The notes under the pieces were generated by a model. It was not told the DNA's origin. It ran no database searches and was given only the letters and a program-made list of their open reading frames with translations. Below are positions 43,641 through 52,730 of a stretch of 56,260 nucleotides of DNA, one piece after another. This DNA is from Desulfoprunum benzoelyticum (GTDB taxonomy: Bacteria > Desulfobacterota > Desulfobulbia > Desulfobulbales > Desulfocapsaceae): the NCBI RefSeq assembly GCF_014201505.1, contig NZ_JACHEO010000021.1:1-56260 (forward strand). Direction: 5' to 3'. Made by a program: the position numbers and the translations under genes. Every line of letters begins with the position of its first letter. Positions within the stretch are counted from its first letter, which is position 1.

Positions 43641-43994
43641 TCAACACCCCACGTCCGGGAGTCGGAGGATCTTGAGACCAAGGTTGCCGTCCTGCTCCGG
43701 TCGATACCAGACTTTGATGATCTGCCTGGTCTGCAGATCCTCGAGTTTGCCGATCCCCTCGAGCTCGGTGTCGGGGGTGACGCGGATCGTGACGCGAGGA
43801 CCTTTCACCTGCTCGAGGACCACCGATTTGTCGGTCGCGGAGACTTTGCGCACCATGCCCTTGAGATAGAGGTACTCGCCGGTCGAAACATCTTCCTCGT
43901 AGAGAGCGGCGGCAAGCGGGGCGGTCTGGAGAAAAAACAGGCCGAGAGCGGCGACCAGGACGGTCAGTCGTCGAATGCTGAAGATCAGGTTCAT
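43641..43994 (-). CDS. Exported small beta-rich protein (hypothetical)
   Basis: A 117-residue protein with a clear Sec signal peptide (LTVLVAALGLFFLQTAPLA, then cleavage near AAALYEED). The mature part, EEDVSTGEYLYLKGMVRKV onward with VVLEQVKGPRVTIRVT, looks like a small OB/beta-barrel domain. GGGGGAT precedes the ATG. It lies upstream of the DsrE-like anchored protein on the same strand. Periplasmic location is likely; function unknown. Confidence 0.75.
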   Translation of the reverse strand: MNLIFSIRRLTVLVAALGLFFLQTAPLAAALYEEDVSTGEYLYLKGMVRKVSATDKSVVLEQVKGPRVTIRVTPDTELEGIGKLEDLQTRQIIKVWYRPEQDGNLGLKILRLPDVGC

Positions 43995-44261
43995 GGGTGT
44001 ATCCCCCTTGTGATTCAGGTTGAGTCGTCATCGCCCTGTGCCGATACCGGTCGATGGGCGTCTATTGTAGAACTGGTAAGCATCCCCGGACCGTTCCGCA
44101 ATGTGAGAGCGTCCTGCGAGGAAATAGATTGCGTTCCCGACTGCGTCAACGGTAATACTCAGGAGGCGGGGGCGGCATGCCCCGTCAATCCGCGGGGAGG
44201 ACAAAGATGAGGAGATGGAGATGAAGGGAATCGATGGTATCGTCACGACCGGAGGCGAGGC

Positions 44262-45485
44262 ATGACCGGGCCGTCTTCGATCTCCGCCGAACTGGTCGAC
44301 AGCATCTACCGGAGCGCCTCCTTGATGCAGGGTGAAGGTCGTTATGCCGAGGCGGAGGCGGAGTATGCCCGGCTCCTTCAATATTTTCCCGATTCTCCGG
44401 CCCTCCATTACAATATCGGCCTGCTGCTCTATGCCCAGGAAAAATTCGAGGCCTCGCTTCATCATTATCTTCAGGCCATGGACGCCTCCGGCGACGATCC
44501 CGACCTGCTCTACAACCTCGGGCTCTGCCTGCAGAAATGCGGCAGGACCGGCAAGGCCGCCCTCGTTTACGAGGAGTTGCTCCGACTTGCCCCCGACGAT
44601 GTCGACGGCCTGTACAACCTCGCCGGCTGCTACAGGGAACTGCGGCAATACGACCAGGCGGCAAAGGTTCTCGACCGGTTACTGGTGCTGCAACCGGACC
44701 ACCAGGGAGCGACCGGCGGCCTCGCCTACCTCTTGCACCTGCAGGGCAAGCTTCACGAGGCCTGCAGATGCTATTGCCGTTTGCTGGAACTGCATCCCGG
44801 CCACCAGACGGCCCGCCACATGGTTGCCGCACTGCGGGGGGAGCGGATTGGGACCGCCGCCGACGAGTACGTTCGCACCGTCTTCAACGGCTATGCCGAT
44901 GATTTCGAAGACAGCCTGGTACAGGGCCTGGGTTATCGGGTACCGGAAGGCCTGAGACGTGGTGTCGGTCTTGTGGCCGGTGCCGGCCGGAGGTTTGCCC
45001 ATCTCCTTGACCTGGGCTGCGGCACCGGGCTGGTGGGGGCCGCCTTTGTTGATATCTGCGACTGTCTCACCGGGGTCGACCTCGCCGAGGAAATGATCGT
45101 CCGGGCCAGGATTAAACGGCTGTACCATCATCTCGTAGTCGATGGCATTTTCCCCTTCCTGAACGGGACCGCTGGCCGCTATGATCTGGTGACCCTTGCC
45201 GATGTCCTGATCTACCTTGGTGATCCGGAACCGATGCTGACGGCGGTGCACCTGAAGACCACCGATGACGCGCTCCTCTGCTTTTCGATCGAGATTGCCG
45301 AGACGCCGACGTACTGCCTGCAGTCGACCGGCAGGTTCGCCCATTCTCCCGGGTTTATTGGCCGTCTCGCCACCACGACCGGTTGGGTGCTTCGTCACCG
45401 TGAAACCATCCGTCTGCGGCGTGAAGGGGACGGCTGGATCGGGGGGATGCTCTTTTTTCTGACCAAAGGCGGCGGCCGCCGCTGA
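44262..45485 (+). CDS. TPR protein fused to a SAM-dependent methyltransferase
   Basis: A 407-residue fusion. Residues 10-190 contain about five tetratricopeptide repeats (ALHYNIGLLLYAQEKFEASL, LLYNLGLCLQKCGRTGKAAL, GLYNLAGCYRELRQYDQAAK). Residues 205-400 are a class I methyltransferase: LLDLGCGTGLVGAAF is motif I, TGVDLAEEMI motif II and YDLVTLADVLIYLGD motif IV. The junction AADEYVRTVFNGYADDFED is typical of such fusions. GGAGGCGAGGC precedes the ATG. The repeats probably bring a protein substrate to the methyltransferase; the target is unknown. Divergent from the DsrE-like pair. Confidence 0.9.
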   Translation: MTGPSSISAELVDSIYRSASLMQGEGRYAEAEAEYARLLQYFPDSPALHYNIGLLLYAQEKFEASLHHYLQAMDASGDDPDLLYNLGLCLQKCGRTGKAALVYEELLRLAPDDVDGLYNLAGCYRELRQYDQAAKVLDRLLVLQPDHQGATGGLAYLLHLQGKLHEACRCYCRLLELHPGHQTARHMVAALRGERIGTAADEYVRTVFNGYADDFEDSLVQGLGYRVPEGLRRGVGLVAGAGRRFAHLLDLGCGTGLVGAAFVDICDCLTGVDLAEEMIVRARIKRLYHHLVVDGIFPFLNGTAGRYDLVTLADVLIYLGDPEPMLTAVHLKTTDDALLCFSIEIAETPTYCLQSTGRFAHSPGFIGRLATTTGWVLRHRETIRLRREGDGWIGGMLFFLTKGGGRR

Positions 45486-45630
45486 CCATGTGGCCGAGAG
45501 CGTCATCATTCACCGGCGGTCTGACGGTTTGGCGGCGTTGTGTTCATGATGTATACTGGAAAGGGAAACACCGGAGCCGTTTCGATGATCGCTGCGGCGC
45601 CCGGCAATGCAACAGCCCAGGGAGGGAAAA

Positions 45631-45933
45631 ATGCGCGTAATCATGGATCTGTGTGTCGTGCCGATGGGGGTCGGGGTTTCGGTCTCGGCCTATGTCGCCG
45701 CCTGCCAGGAGGTGCTGGCCGAGGCCGGACTCACGTTCAGTCTCCACGCCTACGGCACCAATATCGAGGGGGAGTGGGACGAGGTCATGGCGGCGGTCAG
45801 ACGCTGCCACGAGCGGGTGCATGCGATGGGGGCGCCACGGATCACCACCACCATCAAACTCGGCACCCGCACCGACCGCGACCAGGGACTGGACGACAAG
45901 GTCGAGAGCGTCAGGCGGAAACTGCAGCGATAG
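45631..45933 (+). CDS. MTH1187-family thiamine-binding protein
   Basis: A 100-residue protein with a ferredoxin-like fold of the MTH1187/YkoF type: VIMDLCVVPMGVGVSVSAYV, then LHAYGTNIEGEWDEVMAAVR and RITTTIKLGTRTD match the family closely. Members bind thiamine or its pyrimidine. The start at MRVIMD follows GGGAGG. It is the first of three plus-strand thiamine genes (then thiM and thiD), which supports a role in thiamine or HMP salvage. Confidence 0.9.
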   Translation: MRVIMDLCVVPMGVGVSVSAYVAACQEVLAEAGLTFSLHAYGTNIEGEWDEVMAAVRRCHERVHAMGAPRITTTIKLGTRTDRDQGLDDKVESVRRKLQR

Positions 45934-45975
45934 GGCGGCCAGGCTGAAGAGCGGCGGTGGCGACGGCAGGATCTG

Positions 45976-45996
45976 TCAACCGTGAAAAGGTTGACA
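45976..45996 (+). other. Hairpin between the MTH1187-family gene and thiM
   Basis: GTCAACC, 7-nt loop, GGTTGAC. It lies 43 bp after the stop; no U-run. Confidence 0.3.
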
Positions 45997-46136
45997 ACAC
46001 CGCCCGTTATCCCTATAAACGATGACCACGGGCGTCGTTGCCGGGGGAGCGGCGGCAAAGGTGCTGCCGATTGTCCGTGCCGATTGTTCGCCATATCTGC
46101 TGGCTCTTTTCACTGCCATTGATTTTCGACAAAACC

Positions 46137-46952
46137 ATGAGCACTATCACCCAGCTTCCCGGGAAAACGGCGGAAAATCTGAAGAAGATTCGAGCCGGCA
46201 AACCGCTTGTCCATAATATCACCAACTTCGTGGTGATGAACTATACCGCCAATGTCCTGCTGGCGACCGGCGCCTCGCCGGTCATGGCCCATGCCGCAGG
46301 CGAGGTCGAGGAGATGGTCGGATTGGCCGGATCCCTGGTCCTCAACATCGGCACCCTCACCGACCGCTGGGTCGACGCGATGGTGCTGGCGGGGCGAAGG
46401 GCGACCGTCCTCGGTCGGCCGATCATCCTCGATCCGGTCGGGGCCGGGGCCACCGCCCTGCGGACGGCCGCAGCCCGGAGGATACTGGCCGAGACCAGGG
46501 TCAGCGTCGTGCGCGGCAACGCCTCCGAAATCCTGTCCCTTGGCGATGCCGCGGCGGCCGGTCGGGGTGTCGACGCGGTCCACGCCGTAGATGAGGCCGT
46601 CGAGGTGGCCGCCCGGCTCGCCACCTCCCTGCAGACCACCCTGGCGGTCACCGGGAAGGTCGACCTGGTGACCGATGGCCGGAAAGCCGTCAGAATCGCC
46701 AACGGCCATCCCCTGATGACGGCCGTGACCGGCACCGGCTGTTCGGCCACGGCGATCATCGGCGCCTTTCTTGCCGTCGACCCCGATCCGTTATCGGCGG
46801 CGGCGACCGGCCTGGCCTGCTTCAACATCGCCGGTGAGATGGCGGGAGAGAAGGCAGCCGGACCCGGTTCATTCATGATCAATCTGCTCGACGCCCTCTA
46901 TAATCTCCGCCCGGAGGAGGTCGCTGAGCGCAGCCGGTTCAGCACCGCATGA
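46137..46952 (+). CDS. thiM: Hydroxyethylthiazole kinase
   Basis: A 271-residue ThiM, phosphorylating 4-methyl-5-(2-hydroxyethyl)thiazole for thiamine salvage. PLVHNITNFVVMNYTANVLL, SPVMAHA, PIILDPVGAGAT, VVRGNASEIL and the catalytic TAVTGTGCSATA (Cys) are all present. Start placed at MSTITQLPG by family length; the upstream ribosome-binding site is weak and the frame extends about 33 codons 5' with unlikely sequence. Followed by thiD after about 120 bp. No ThiE is seen in the window. Confidence 0.95.
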   Translation: MSTITQLPGKTAENLKKIRAGKPLVHNITNFVVMNYTANVLLATGASPVMAHAAGEVEEMVGLAGSLVLNIGTLTDRWVDAMVLAGRRATVLGRPIILDPVGAGATALRTAAARRILAETRVSVVRGNASEILSLGDAAAAGRGVDAVHAVDEAVEVAARLATSLQTTLAVTGKVDLVTDGRKAVRIANGHPLMTAVTGTGCSATAIIGAFLAVDPDPLSAAATGLACFNIAGEMAGEKAAGPGSFMINLLDALYNLRPEEVAERSRFSTA

Positions 46953-47070
46953 AGATCGGCCCGAGAGCCGATTTGCCGCGCTATCTGGTGACCGACAGGG
47001 AGGTGCCGCGGGGGCGGGATTCCGCTGAGTTGAAGGGGCGAGGTGAGCAGAGTTGGGGAGGGAAAAGGAT

Positions 47071-47889
47071 ATGAACAACGAGACCAGGACCTATCACCGG
47101 GTGTTGACCATCGCCGGCTCGGACAGCGGCGGCGGGGCGGGCATCCAGGCCGATCTGAAGACCATCGCCGCCAACGGCTGCTACGGCATGAGCGTCATCA
47201 CCGCGTTGACCGCCCAGAATACCTGCGGCGTCACCGCGATCCATCCGGTGCCGGTGGAGTTCGTCCGGGCCCAGATGGATGCCGTGCTCTCCGATATCGG
47301 CTGCGATGCGGTGAAGATCGGCATGCTCTTTTCTCCCGAACTGATCAGGGAAGTGGCGGCAGGGCTGCAGCGGCACGGTATCGACCGGATCGTCCTCGAT
47401 CCGGTCATGGTCGCCCAGAGCGGCGACCGGCTGGTGCAGGACGAGGCGGTTGCCGCCTTGAAGAAGTACCTGCTGCCCCTGGCCGAACTGGTCACTCCCA
47501 ACCTGCCCGAGATCTCGGTTTTGTTGGGGCGGGAGATCGTCACCGCCGAGGCGATCGGTGAGGCGGCGGTTGAACTGGCGGCGGTGGGGTGCCGCAATGT
47601 CCTGGTCAAGGCCGGACACCTCGAAACCGTCGCCTGTGATGACATCCTCTGTCTCGACGGCGGCCAGCAACTGCTCGTTTTGCCGGGGCGACGGATCGCC
47701 ACCCGCAACAACCACGGCACCGGCTGTACGCTGTCGTCGGCGATCGCCGCACATCTCGCCCGCGGTGAGGGGGTCGAAGCGGCGGTGCGGCAGGCGAAAG
47801 AGTACATCACCGGCGCCATTGCCGCCGGCGCCTCCTATGCCCTCGGCCACGGCCACGGCCCGGTGCACCATTTTTACCGCTACTGGTAG
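47071..47889 (+). CDS. thiD: Hydroxymethylpyrimidine/phosphomethylpyrimidine kinase
   Basis: A 272-residue ribokinase-fold ThiD that phosphorylates HMP and HMP-P. TIAGSDSGGGAGIQADLKT, VKIGMLFSPELI, VLDPVMVAQSGDRL and the active site NNHGTGCTLSSAIAAHL are complete. GGGGAGGG precedes MNNETRT. With thiM and the MTH1187-type protein it forms a thiamine salvage and phosphorylation cluster. Confidence 0.96.
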   Translation: MNNETRTYHRVLTIAGSDSGGGAGIQADLKTIAANGCYGMSVITALTAQNTCGVTAIHPVPVEFVRAQMDAVLSDIGCDAVKIGMLFSPELIREVAAGLQRHGIDRIVLDPVMVAQSGDRLVQDEAVAALKKYLLPLAELVTPNLPEISVLLGREIVTAEAIGEAAVELAAVGCRNVLVKAGHLETVACDDILCLDGGQQLLVLPGRRIATRNNHGTGCTLSSAIAAHLARGEGVEAAVRQAKEYITGAIAAGASYALGHGHGPVHHFYRYW

Positions 47890-47926
47890 GATCGTCACGC
47901 CGCGGTAGCAGAGGCACCGCCTCACT

Positions 47927-48835
47927 TCATGATCCTGGCCGGCGGAGCAGATACAGCCCTTCGATTCGACTGACGGCGCCGCCGCCGATAAAAACCTGCG
48001 GGCCTCCCTTCTCCCTGCTCCGTGCCATGAGTTTGATGATATTCGGATCATCGCGCTCGCCGTTCTGTTCGATGATCAGGGTTTCTCCGTCCCAGAGGCC
48101 TTGCTGCAGCAGGTAGTGGCCGAGGGCGGCATTGCCGGAGCCGGTTGCCGGGTCCTCGAGGTAGCCGAAACGAGGGGCGAAGACGCGGCTGCGCCAGGCG
48201 GCATCGAACCTCGCGGTTTCACCGGTGAAGATGGTGACGATGTCGATTGCGTGGTCCTCGCAGAATCTTCTGAGCCGATCCTGGTCGGGCAGCACCGTCA
48301 GTGTCGATTGCAGGGTCGTGAACGGGACGAGCAGGGTCTCGAGTCCGGCATTGATCTTGGCAGTCGGCAGGGACGTGGAGATGTCCGTGGGATCGATGCC
48401 GAGTGCCGTGGCGATAGAGGTTTCAGCGATGTCCTGCCTGGTGGATACCGGATTGGGGGCGCTGATGAAGACGGCGTTGTCGGGTGCAACCCTGTTTTCC
48501 GCAATCAGGCTGCTGGTCGTGGTATCGACATGGATTGCCGGTAGATTCCGGAGATCTGGGTCGTTGGCGAAGAGGTCGTAGAGGATGGCAATCGTCGCGT
48601 GACCGCAGAAGGCCACCTCCCGCTCCGCCGAGAAATAACGCAGGGCGACTCGCTCCGGAGCCATTCGGCAGACGAACCCGACCTCGGAGACGAATCCCTG
48701 CAGTTCACGGGCGATCTGCTGCATTTCTTCGGGAGCAATATCGGCGAAGGAATCGACGGTTATCATTCCGGCCGGGTTGCCGCTTGATTGGCCGGCGGCG
48801 AAGGCATCGAGCTTCTTGAAGCGGAACTGTTTCAT
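47927..48835 (-). CDS. PhzF-family isomerase/epimerase-like protein
   Basis: A 302-residue PhzF/diaminopimelate-epimerase-fold protein: FRFKKLDAFAAGQSSGNPAG at the N-terminus, FVSEVGFV (catalytic Glu region), YFSAEREVAFCGHATIAIL and YLEDPATGSGNAALGHYLL. The start at MKQFRFKK is preferred, with GAGG upstream and family length; an ATG 11 codons earlier is also open. Most chromosomal members have unknown substrates. Convergent with thiD. Confidence 0.9.
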   Translation of the reverse strand: MKQFRFKKLDAFAAGQSSGNPAGMITVDSFADIAPEEMQQIARELQGFVSEVGFVCRMAPERVALRYFSAEREVAFCGHATIAILYDLFANDPDLRNLPAIHVDTTTSSLIAENRVAPDNAVFISAPNPVSTRQDIAETSIATALGIDPTDISTSLPTAKINAGLETLLVPFTTLQSTLTVLPDQDRLRRFCEDHAIDIVTIFTGETARFDAAWRSRVFAPRFGYLEDPATGSGNAALGHYLLQQGLWDGETLIIEQNGERDDPNIIKLMARSREKGGPQVFIGGGAVSRIEGLYLLRRPGS

Positions 48836-49097
48836 CTGGACCTCAAACTTTTTGGGTTGATCCGACATCAGTGACCAAAGCTACCTGATATCGACGCGTA
48901 CGACCAGGTACTGCTGTGTCGAAATCGAATCGGCACAGACGCAATCCTCACCAAACCCGGTGTTCATCGTCTCGGGATCAGGTTCCCTGAAGGAGATTGA
49001 AAAGAGGAACCAAAAAGGGTAGCATATGCCGCTCTTTCTCATCAAGGAATAGAGTATTGTTTCAGTTGCACATATTCATTTTTTTGGGCTGAAAACC

Positions 49098-50777
49098 ATG
49101 ATCCGCGACGTGCAGAACCACAGGAATGCCGGTCGTAGAAAAAAAGACCTTCGTGCCGCGGCGATCCGCCGGACGCTGATCGACATCTCCAGTGCCGTCA
49201 GCACGACATTCGATCTCGACGAGTTGTTCCGGGTGGTCCATTGCAAACTGGCCCGGGTCATCAATGTCACCAATTTCGCCATTGGCATCGTGGACCGTCG
49301 GACCGGCATACTGTCCTTCCCTTTTTTTCGGGATGAGTGGGATGTCGGTTATGATTCCGGCTATCGGTTCGCCGACGGCGACTCTCTCGACGACGAAGTG
49401 CTCCGGGTCCGTCGGCCGCTGCTGCTGCAAACCGCCGACCTGGTGCGACGGGCGGCGGACCGCAGAGTTGCGAAGATGCCGTTGATCTGGCTGGGGGTGC
49501 CGTTGATGACCGGCAACGAAATCCTCGGGGTGATGTCGGTCAAGAGCTACACCAATCCGGACCAGTTTGACCGGGATGACCTCGAGATTCTGACCTCGAT
49601 ATCGCAGCAGTTGGCCGTTGCCATCGAACGAAAGGTCGCCGTGGATTCCCTTCGCCTGAGCGAGGAACGGCTCAGGGGCTTCGTAGAGGGGACGGACGAC
49701 CTGGTGGTGCAGTTGGACAAGGAGGGGATCATAACCTACTGTAACCACACGGCCGAGCGGATATTCGGGGAACCCGCCGATGCGTGCATCGGGTGGGCCA
49801 TCATCGATTTCGTCCATAAAGATGACGCCGAGGCCTTTCTCGATGCCATTCTGCAGATCCTGTCCCGGCGGCGGACGAGTATCGTCGTCGAGAACCGCTT
49901 TGTCAACCGGCGTAGCGGTGAGGCGATCCCCCTGCACTGGACGATCAGAAGGCAGTATGATACCTGTGGCCAGTCCGTGGTTGTCAATGGCATCGCCCAT
50001 GACCTGACGAACCGCAACCGGGCGGAAGAGGAGAGGCTGAAAGTTCTCAAACTCGAATCGATCGGTGTGCTCTCTGGAGGTATTGCCCATGATTTCAATA
50101 ATATGCTTTCTGTGGTCATAGGCAATCTCGATCTCCTCCAGATGAAAGGGAACCTGCGGGAAAGGGAGCGGGAGTTTATCCATGCCGCCAGGCAGGCCAG
50201 TCTGCGGGCCAAGGAACTGACGCTGCAGCTGATCTCTTTTTCGCTGGGAGATGCGCCGCGATTGGTTCCGGGCAACCTCGGCGACGTGATCGCCATCTGT
50301 GTCGATAGGGTCAGGGCCAAAGTCGCGACCCAAATCGAGCTTGATATTGCCCCGGATCTCCAGCTCCTCTGTTTCGATGCCTTCCAGGTTGATCATGTCA
50401 TCGACAAGTTGTTGGACAATGCCGTCGAGGCCGTCGCCGCTGGAGGGAGCGTCAGGGTTCGCCTCTACAATCACCATCCGGACGTTGATATCGGTCTTCA
50501 AACAGAGGACGAACCGCCGCTGCGCGGGAGACTCGTTGTGATCGAAATATCGGATACCGGTGTCGGCATTCCCGATGCCCATCGCTTGCGGGTATTCGAT
50601 CCGTATTTTTCGACGAAATCACGGGGCAATCAAAAGGGGATAGGACTGGGACTGTCGGTTGCCTACGCCATCGTTCGCCGGCATCAGGGAGAGATCAGGA
50701 TCTGGTCCAAACCTGGGAGCGGCACGACTGTCCGGGTGTATCTCCCCGCCGAGGTCGATCCGGACCGAATGAACTGA
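49098..50777 (+). CDS. GAF-PAS sensor histidine kinase
   Basis: A 559-residue soluble kinase. GAF domain about 20-180 (FDLDELFRVVHCKLARVIN, then LGVPLMTGNEILGVMSVKSY), PAS about 190-310 (DDLVVQLDKEGIITYCNHTA), HisKA with phospho-acceptor His in SGGIAHDFNNMLS, and HATPase_c (KLLDNAVEAVAAGGS, EISDTGVGIPD, GIGLGLSVAYAIVRRH). No membrane segment. The HDFNN-type phospho-acceptor box is typical of hybrid or orphan kinases; no response regulator is adjacent, so it is an orphan in this window. The ribosome-binding site is weak (GGGCTGAAAACC). Confidence 0.92.
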   Translation: MIRDVQNHRNAGRRKKDLRAAAIRRTLIDISSAVSTTFDLDELFRVVHCKLARVINVTNFAIGIVDRRTGILSFPFFRDEWDVGYDSGYRFADGDSLDDEVLRVRRPLLLQTADLVRRAADRRVAKMPLIWLGVPLMTGNEILGVMSVKSYTNPDQFDRDDLEILTSISQQLAVAIERKVAVDSLRLSEERLRGFVEGTDDLVVQLDKEGIITYCNHTAERIFGEPADACIGWAIIDFVHKDDAEAFLDAILQILSRRRTSIVVENRFVNRRSGEAIPLHWTIRRQYDTCGQSVVVNGIAHDLTNRNRAEEERLKVLKLESIGVLSGGIAHDFNNMLSVVIGNLDLLQMKGNLREREREFIHAARQASLRAKELTLQLISFSLGDAPRLVPGNLGDVIAICVDRVRAKVATQIELDIAPDLQLLCFDAFQVDHVIDKLLDNAVEAVAAGGSVRVRLYNHHPDVDIGLQTEDEPPLRGRLVVIEISDTGVGIPDAHRLRVFDPYFSTKSRGNQKGIGLGLSVAYAIVRRHQGEIRIWSKPGSGTTVRVYLPAEVDPDRMN

Positions 50778-50988
50778 TCGGCACATGTCGATTGCAGCGG
50801 CGGGGCACCTGCGGCAACGCTCCGGTTCCGCTGTTGAAACCGTACCTCCGGGCGAACGTCTCCTTGCGGTACGTGTGTCCGCCCGTGTCAAGTTCCGGTG
50901 TCTCCGTCAACCAGGGGAGTGAACGGCACCGGCCGCATTTTCCGCTCTCAATCGGGCCATGCAATGGAGGCAGCCATTGCCGATTCGT

Positions 50989-51450
50989 TCATTCCGATCT
51001 TCCTGACCGGATCAGGGCCTGTTCTATCCGGGGCTGGATCTCCTCGAGAAGATCGGTACGCAGCAGGTAGGGGCAGGGCTGTTCATAAGGAAATTCCCGG
51101 CATTGACGGGGGCGGGCGGGATGGACCGAGCACCGCTTGGTCATCCTGTCGTTGCTGAGAAAGGGACAGGAGCCATCGCTCCTCGTTTTGAAGGTGTTCC
51201 TGTCTTCGATGTAACGTTGACGCACTTCACCGTCGCTGATCCCGAAATGTCGGGCCAGTCTGTTGATATCCTCCGCCGTGATCAGAAGCGTCGAGCCCTT
51301 GAGCCGATAGCAGCAATAGCCTGGGCAGTAGTTGCAGTAAACGCTGCCGGTCGACGACCGGAGGGGGGAAGATGCTGTCGTCATCGTCTGCGCACTGGAT
51401 CGGAGGTTGGATCGAGCCGGGAAAGCGTCGTGATCCCCTGTGGCCGGCAT
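50989..51450 (-). CDS. YkgJ-family cysteine cluster protein
   Basis: About 153 residues. The Cys pattern VYCNYCPGYCCYRLKG, then CPFLSNDRMTKRCSVHPARP and RQCREFPYEQPCPYL is the YkgJ zinc/iron-chelating family signature. The function of the family is largely unknown; some members flank methyltransferases. The start is uncertain: MPATGDHDAF is chosen because GGAA lies just before it, while MTTASSPL 22 codons later would also keep the domain. It is convergent with the GAF-PAS kinase. Confidence 0.8.
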   Translation of the reverse strand: MPATGDHDAFPARSNLRSSAQTMTTASSPLRSSTGSVYCNYCPGYCCYRLKGSTLLITAEDINRLARHFGISDGEVRQRYIEDRNTFKTRSDGSCPFLSNDRMTKRCSVHPARPRQCREFPYEQPCPYLLRTDLLEEIQPRIEQALIRSGRSE

Positions 51451-51655
51451 CGGTTTTTCCAGCTCTGTTTGCCTGGGAGGGAGGTGCGGCTGCTTCAGTG
51501 CACTATGCAGCGTCAGCGTTGGTCTGTAAAGGGAAAAGCCGAAAATTCGCTTGCCCGGCTGCAACGCATCCGCTAGGCTATGCAATTACCCTTCTGGGAC
51601 AGCTTGATAATAAAGGGGATCGATCTCAAATCCATGCAGCAGGGGAGGTTGCGGA

Positions 51656-52447
51656 ATGAAGAATCAACAGTGGGGCGTGGTGCTGGCGGCGATCATCGTC
51701 TGTGCCGCGATCGTTTTTGCCGCCGACAGGCTGCAGCAGACCGGAATCCGCATCGAAGACCGGAGTGAACCGGTAGTGGAAAAAAAGACCGAAGCGATTC
51801 CCGTGACGCAGAGAACAATCACGGTGACGGGAGAGGGTCGGATCGTCGTCGAGCCCGATCATGTCAGGATCACCGCCGGGGTTTCGGAACTGGCGGAAAC
51901 CACCGGCAAGGCGCAGCAGCAGGCGAATCAGAAACTGACCAGGGTTCTCGATATCCTGAAAGAAAATGAGATCCCGGAACGCAATATCCAGACCTCCCAC
52001 CTGGCGTTTCGTCCGGAATACGACTGGAGCGACGGGGAGCGGCGACTGATCGGGCAGCGCGTCGAGCAGAGTCTCAATATTGATATCCCCGAGATCGATG
52101 TGCGGCCGGATCGGGTGGCGAAGATCCTTGACACCTTCGGCGCCATTCATCAACTCGAGATGCATTCGGTGAGTTTCGAAGTCAAGAACCGCAAGGAACT
52201 GGTCAACCGGGCACGCGTCCTTGCCTTCGAGGAAGCGCGGCAGAAGGCTGAAGCGCTGGCCCAGTTGTCCGGGCTGGCGGTGGAGAAGCCGCTGCAGATC
52301 AGCGAAAACGAGGGCAACGCCCGGCCCATCCCTTACTTCCGGACGACGCCGCAGATGCATGCGGCGGTGGAGGGTGCACCCTCCGCGCTGCCTGCCGGGG
52401 AGATGGATGTGACGGTCATGGTCAACGTCGTCTTTGCCGTCCGGTGA
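51656..52447 (+). CDS. SIMPL-domain exported protein
   Basis: A 263-residue protein with an N-terminal signal anchor (about 6-22, WGVVLAAIIVCAAIVFA) and a SIMPL (DUF541) domain: ITVTGEGRIVVEPDHVRITA, then a long helix LAETTGKAQQQANQKLTRVLD and the C-terminal GEMDVTVMVNVVFAVR strand. Probably periplasmic. GGGAGG precedes the ATG. Family functions are poorly defined (envelope or oxidative stress has been proposed). It is immediately followed by a tandem repeat and a gene fragment. Confidence 0.9.
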   Translation: MKNQQWGVVLAAIIVCAAIVFAADRLQQTGIRIEDRSEPVVEKKTEAIPVTQRTITVTGEGRIVVEPDHVRITAGVSELAETTGKAQQQANQKLTRVLDILKENEIPERNIQTSHLAFRPEYDWSDGERRLIGQRVEQSLNIDIPEIDVRPDRVAKILDTFGAIHQLEMHSVSFEVKNRKELVNRARVLAFEEARQKAEALAQLSGLAVEKPLQISENEGNARPIPYFRTTPQMHAAVEGAPSALPAGEMDVTVMVNVVFAVR

Positions 52448-52448
52448 T

Positions 52449-52480
52449 TTTCGGGAAACGCGAGTTTCGGGAAACGCGAG
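52449..52480. repeat. Exact 16-bp tandem duplication
   Basis: TTTCGGGAAACGCGAG occurs twice head to tail, starting two bases after the SIMPL gene's stop codon and ending where homology to a molybdopterin oxidoreductase begins. It looks like a scar at a rearrangement junction. Confidence 0.85.
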
Positions 52481-52730
52481 GGAGGCAGTTGCGGACATAT
52501 CGCCGAGGATCGCCTTCTCTACCCCCAGGTCAGGACCGGCGCCATGGGTGAAGGCCGATTTTCGCGGATCGGCTGGGACGACGCCTGGGATATCCTGAGG
52601 ACCAGACTCCCCGAGGTCATGCGCCGCCATGGTGGCGAGGCGGTGCTGCCCTATTCCTACGCCGGCAGTATGGGTATGGTGAACCGCTTTGCCGGTCATA
52701 CCTTTTTTTATCGCCTCGGGGCCTTGCGGC
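52481..52730 (+). pseudogene. Fragment of a molybdopterin oxidoreductase gene
   Basis: In one frame the DNA encodes CGHIAEDRLLYPQVRTGAMG, then EGRFSRIGWDDAWDILRTRL and EAVLPYSYAGSMGMVNRFAG. This is the part of DMSO-reductase-family enzymes just after the N-terminal cluster region. Nothing upstream supplies the N-terminus and the homology stops near LGA, where the true enzymes would continue for hundreds of residues. The frame then runs on into unrelated sequence with a repeated TACTGGAGCCAC. It is a short internal remnant, not a working gene. Confidence 0.7.

Noticed and set aside
45486..46136. TPP riboswitch before thiamine genes
   Set aside because: No CTGAGA...ACCTGATC-like core could be found on the plus strand by eye.
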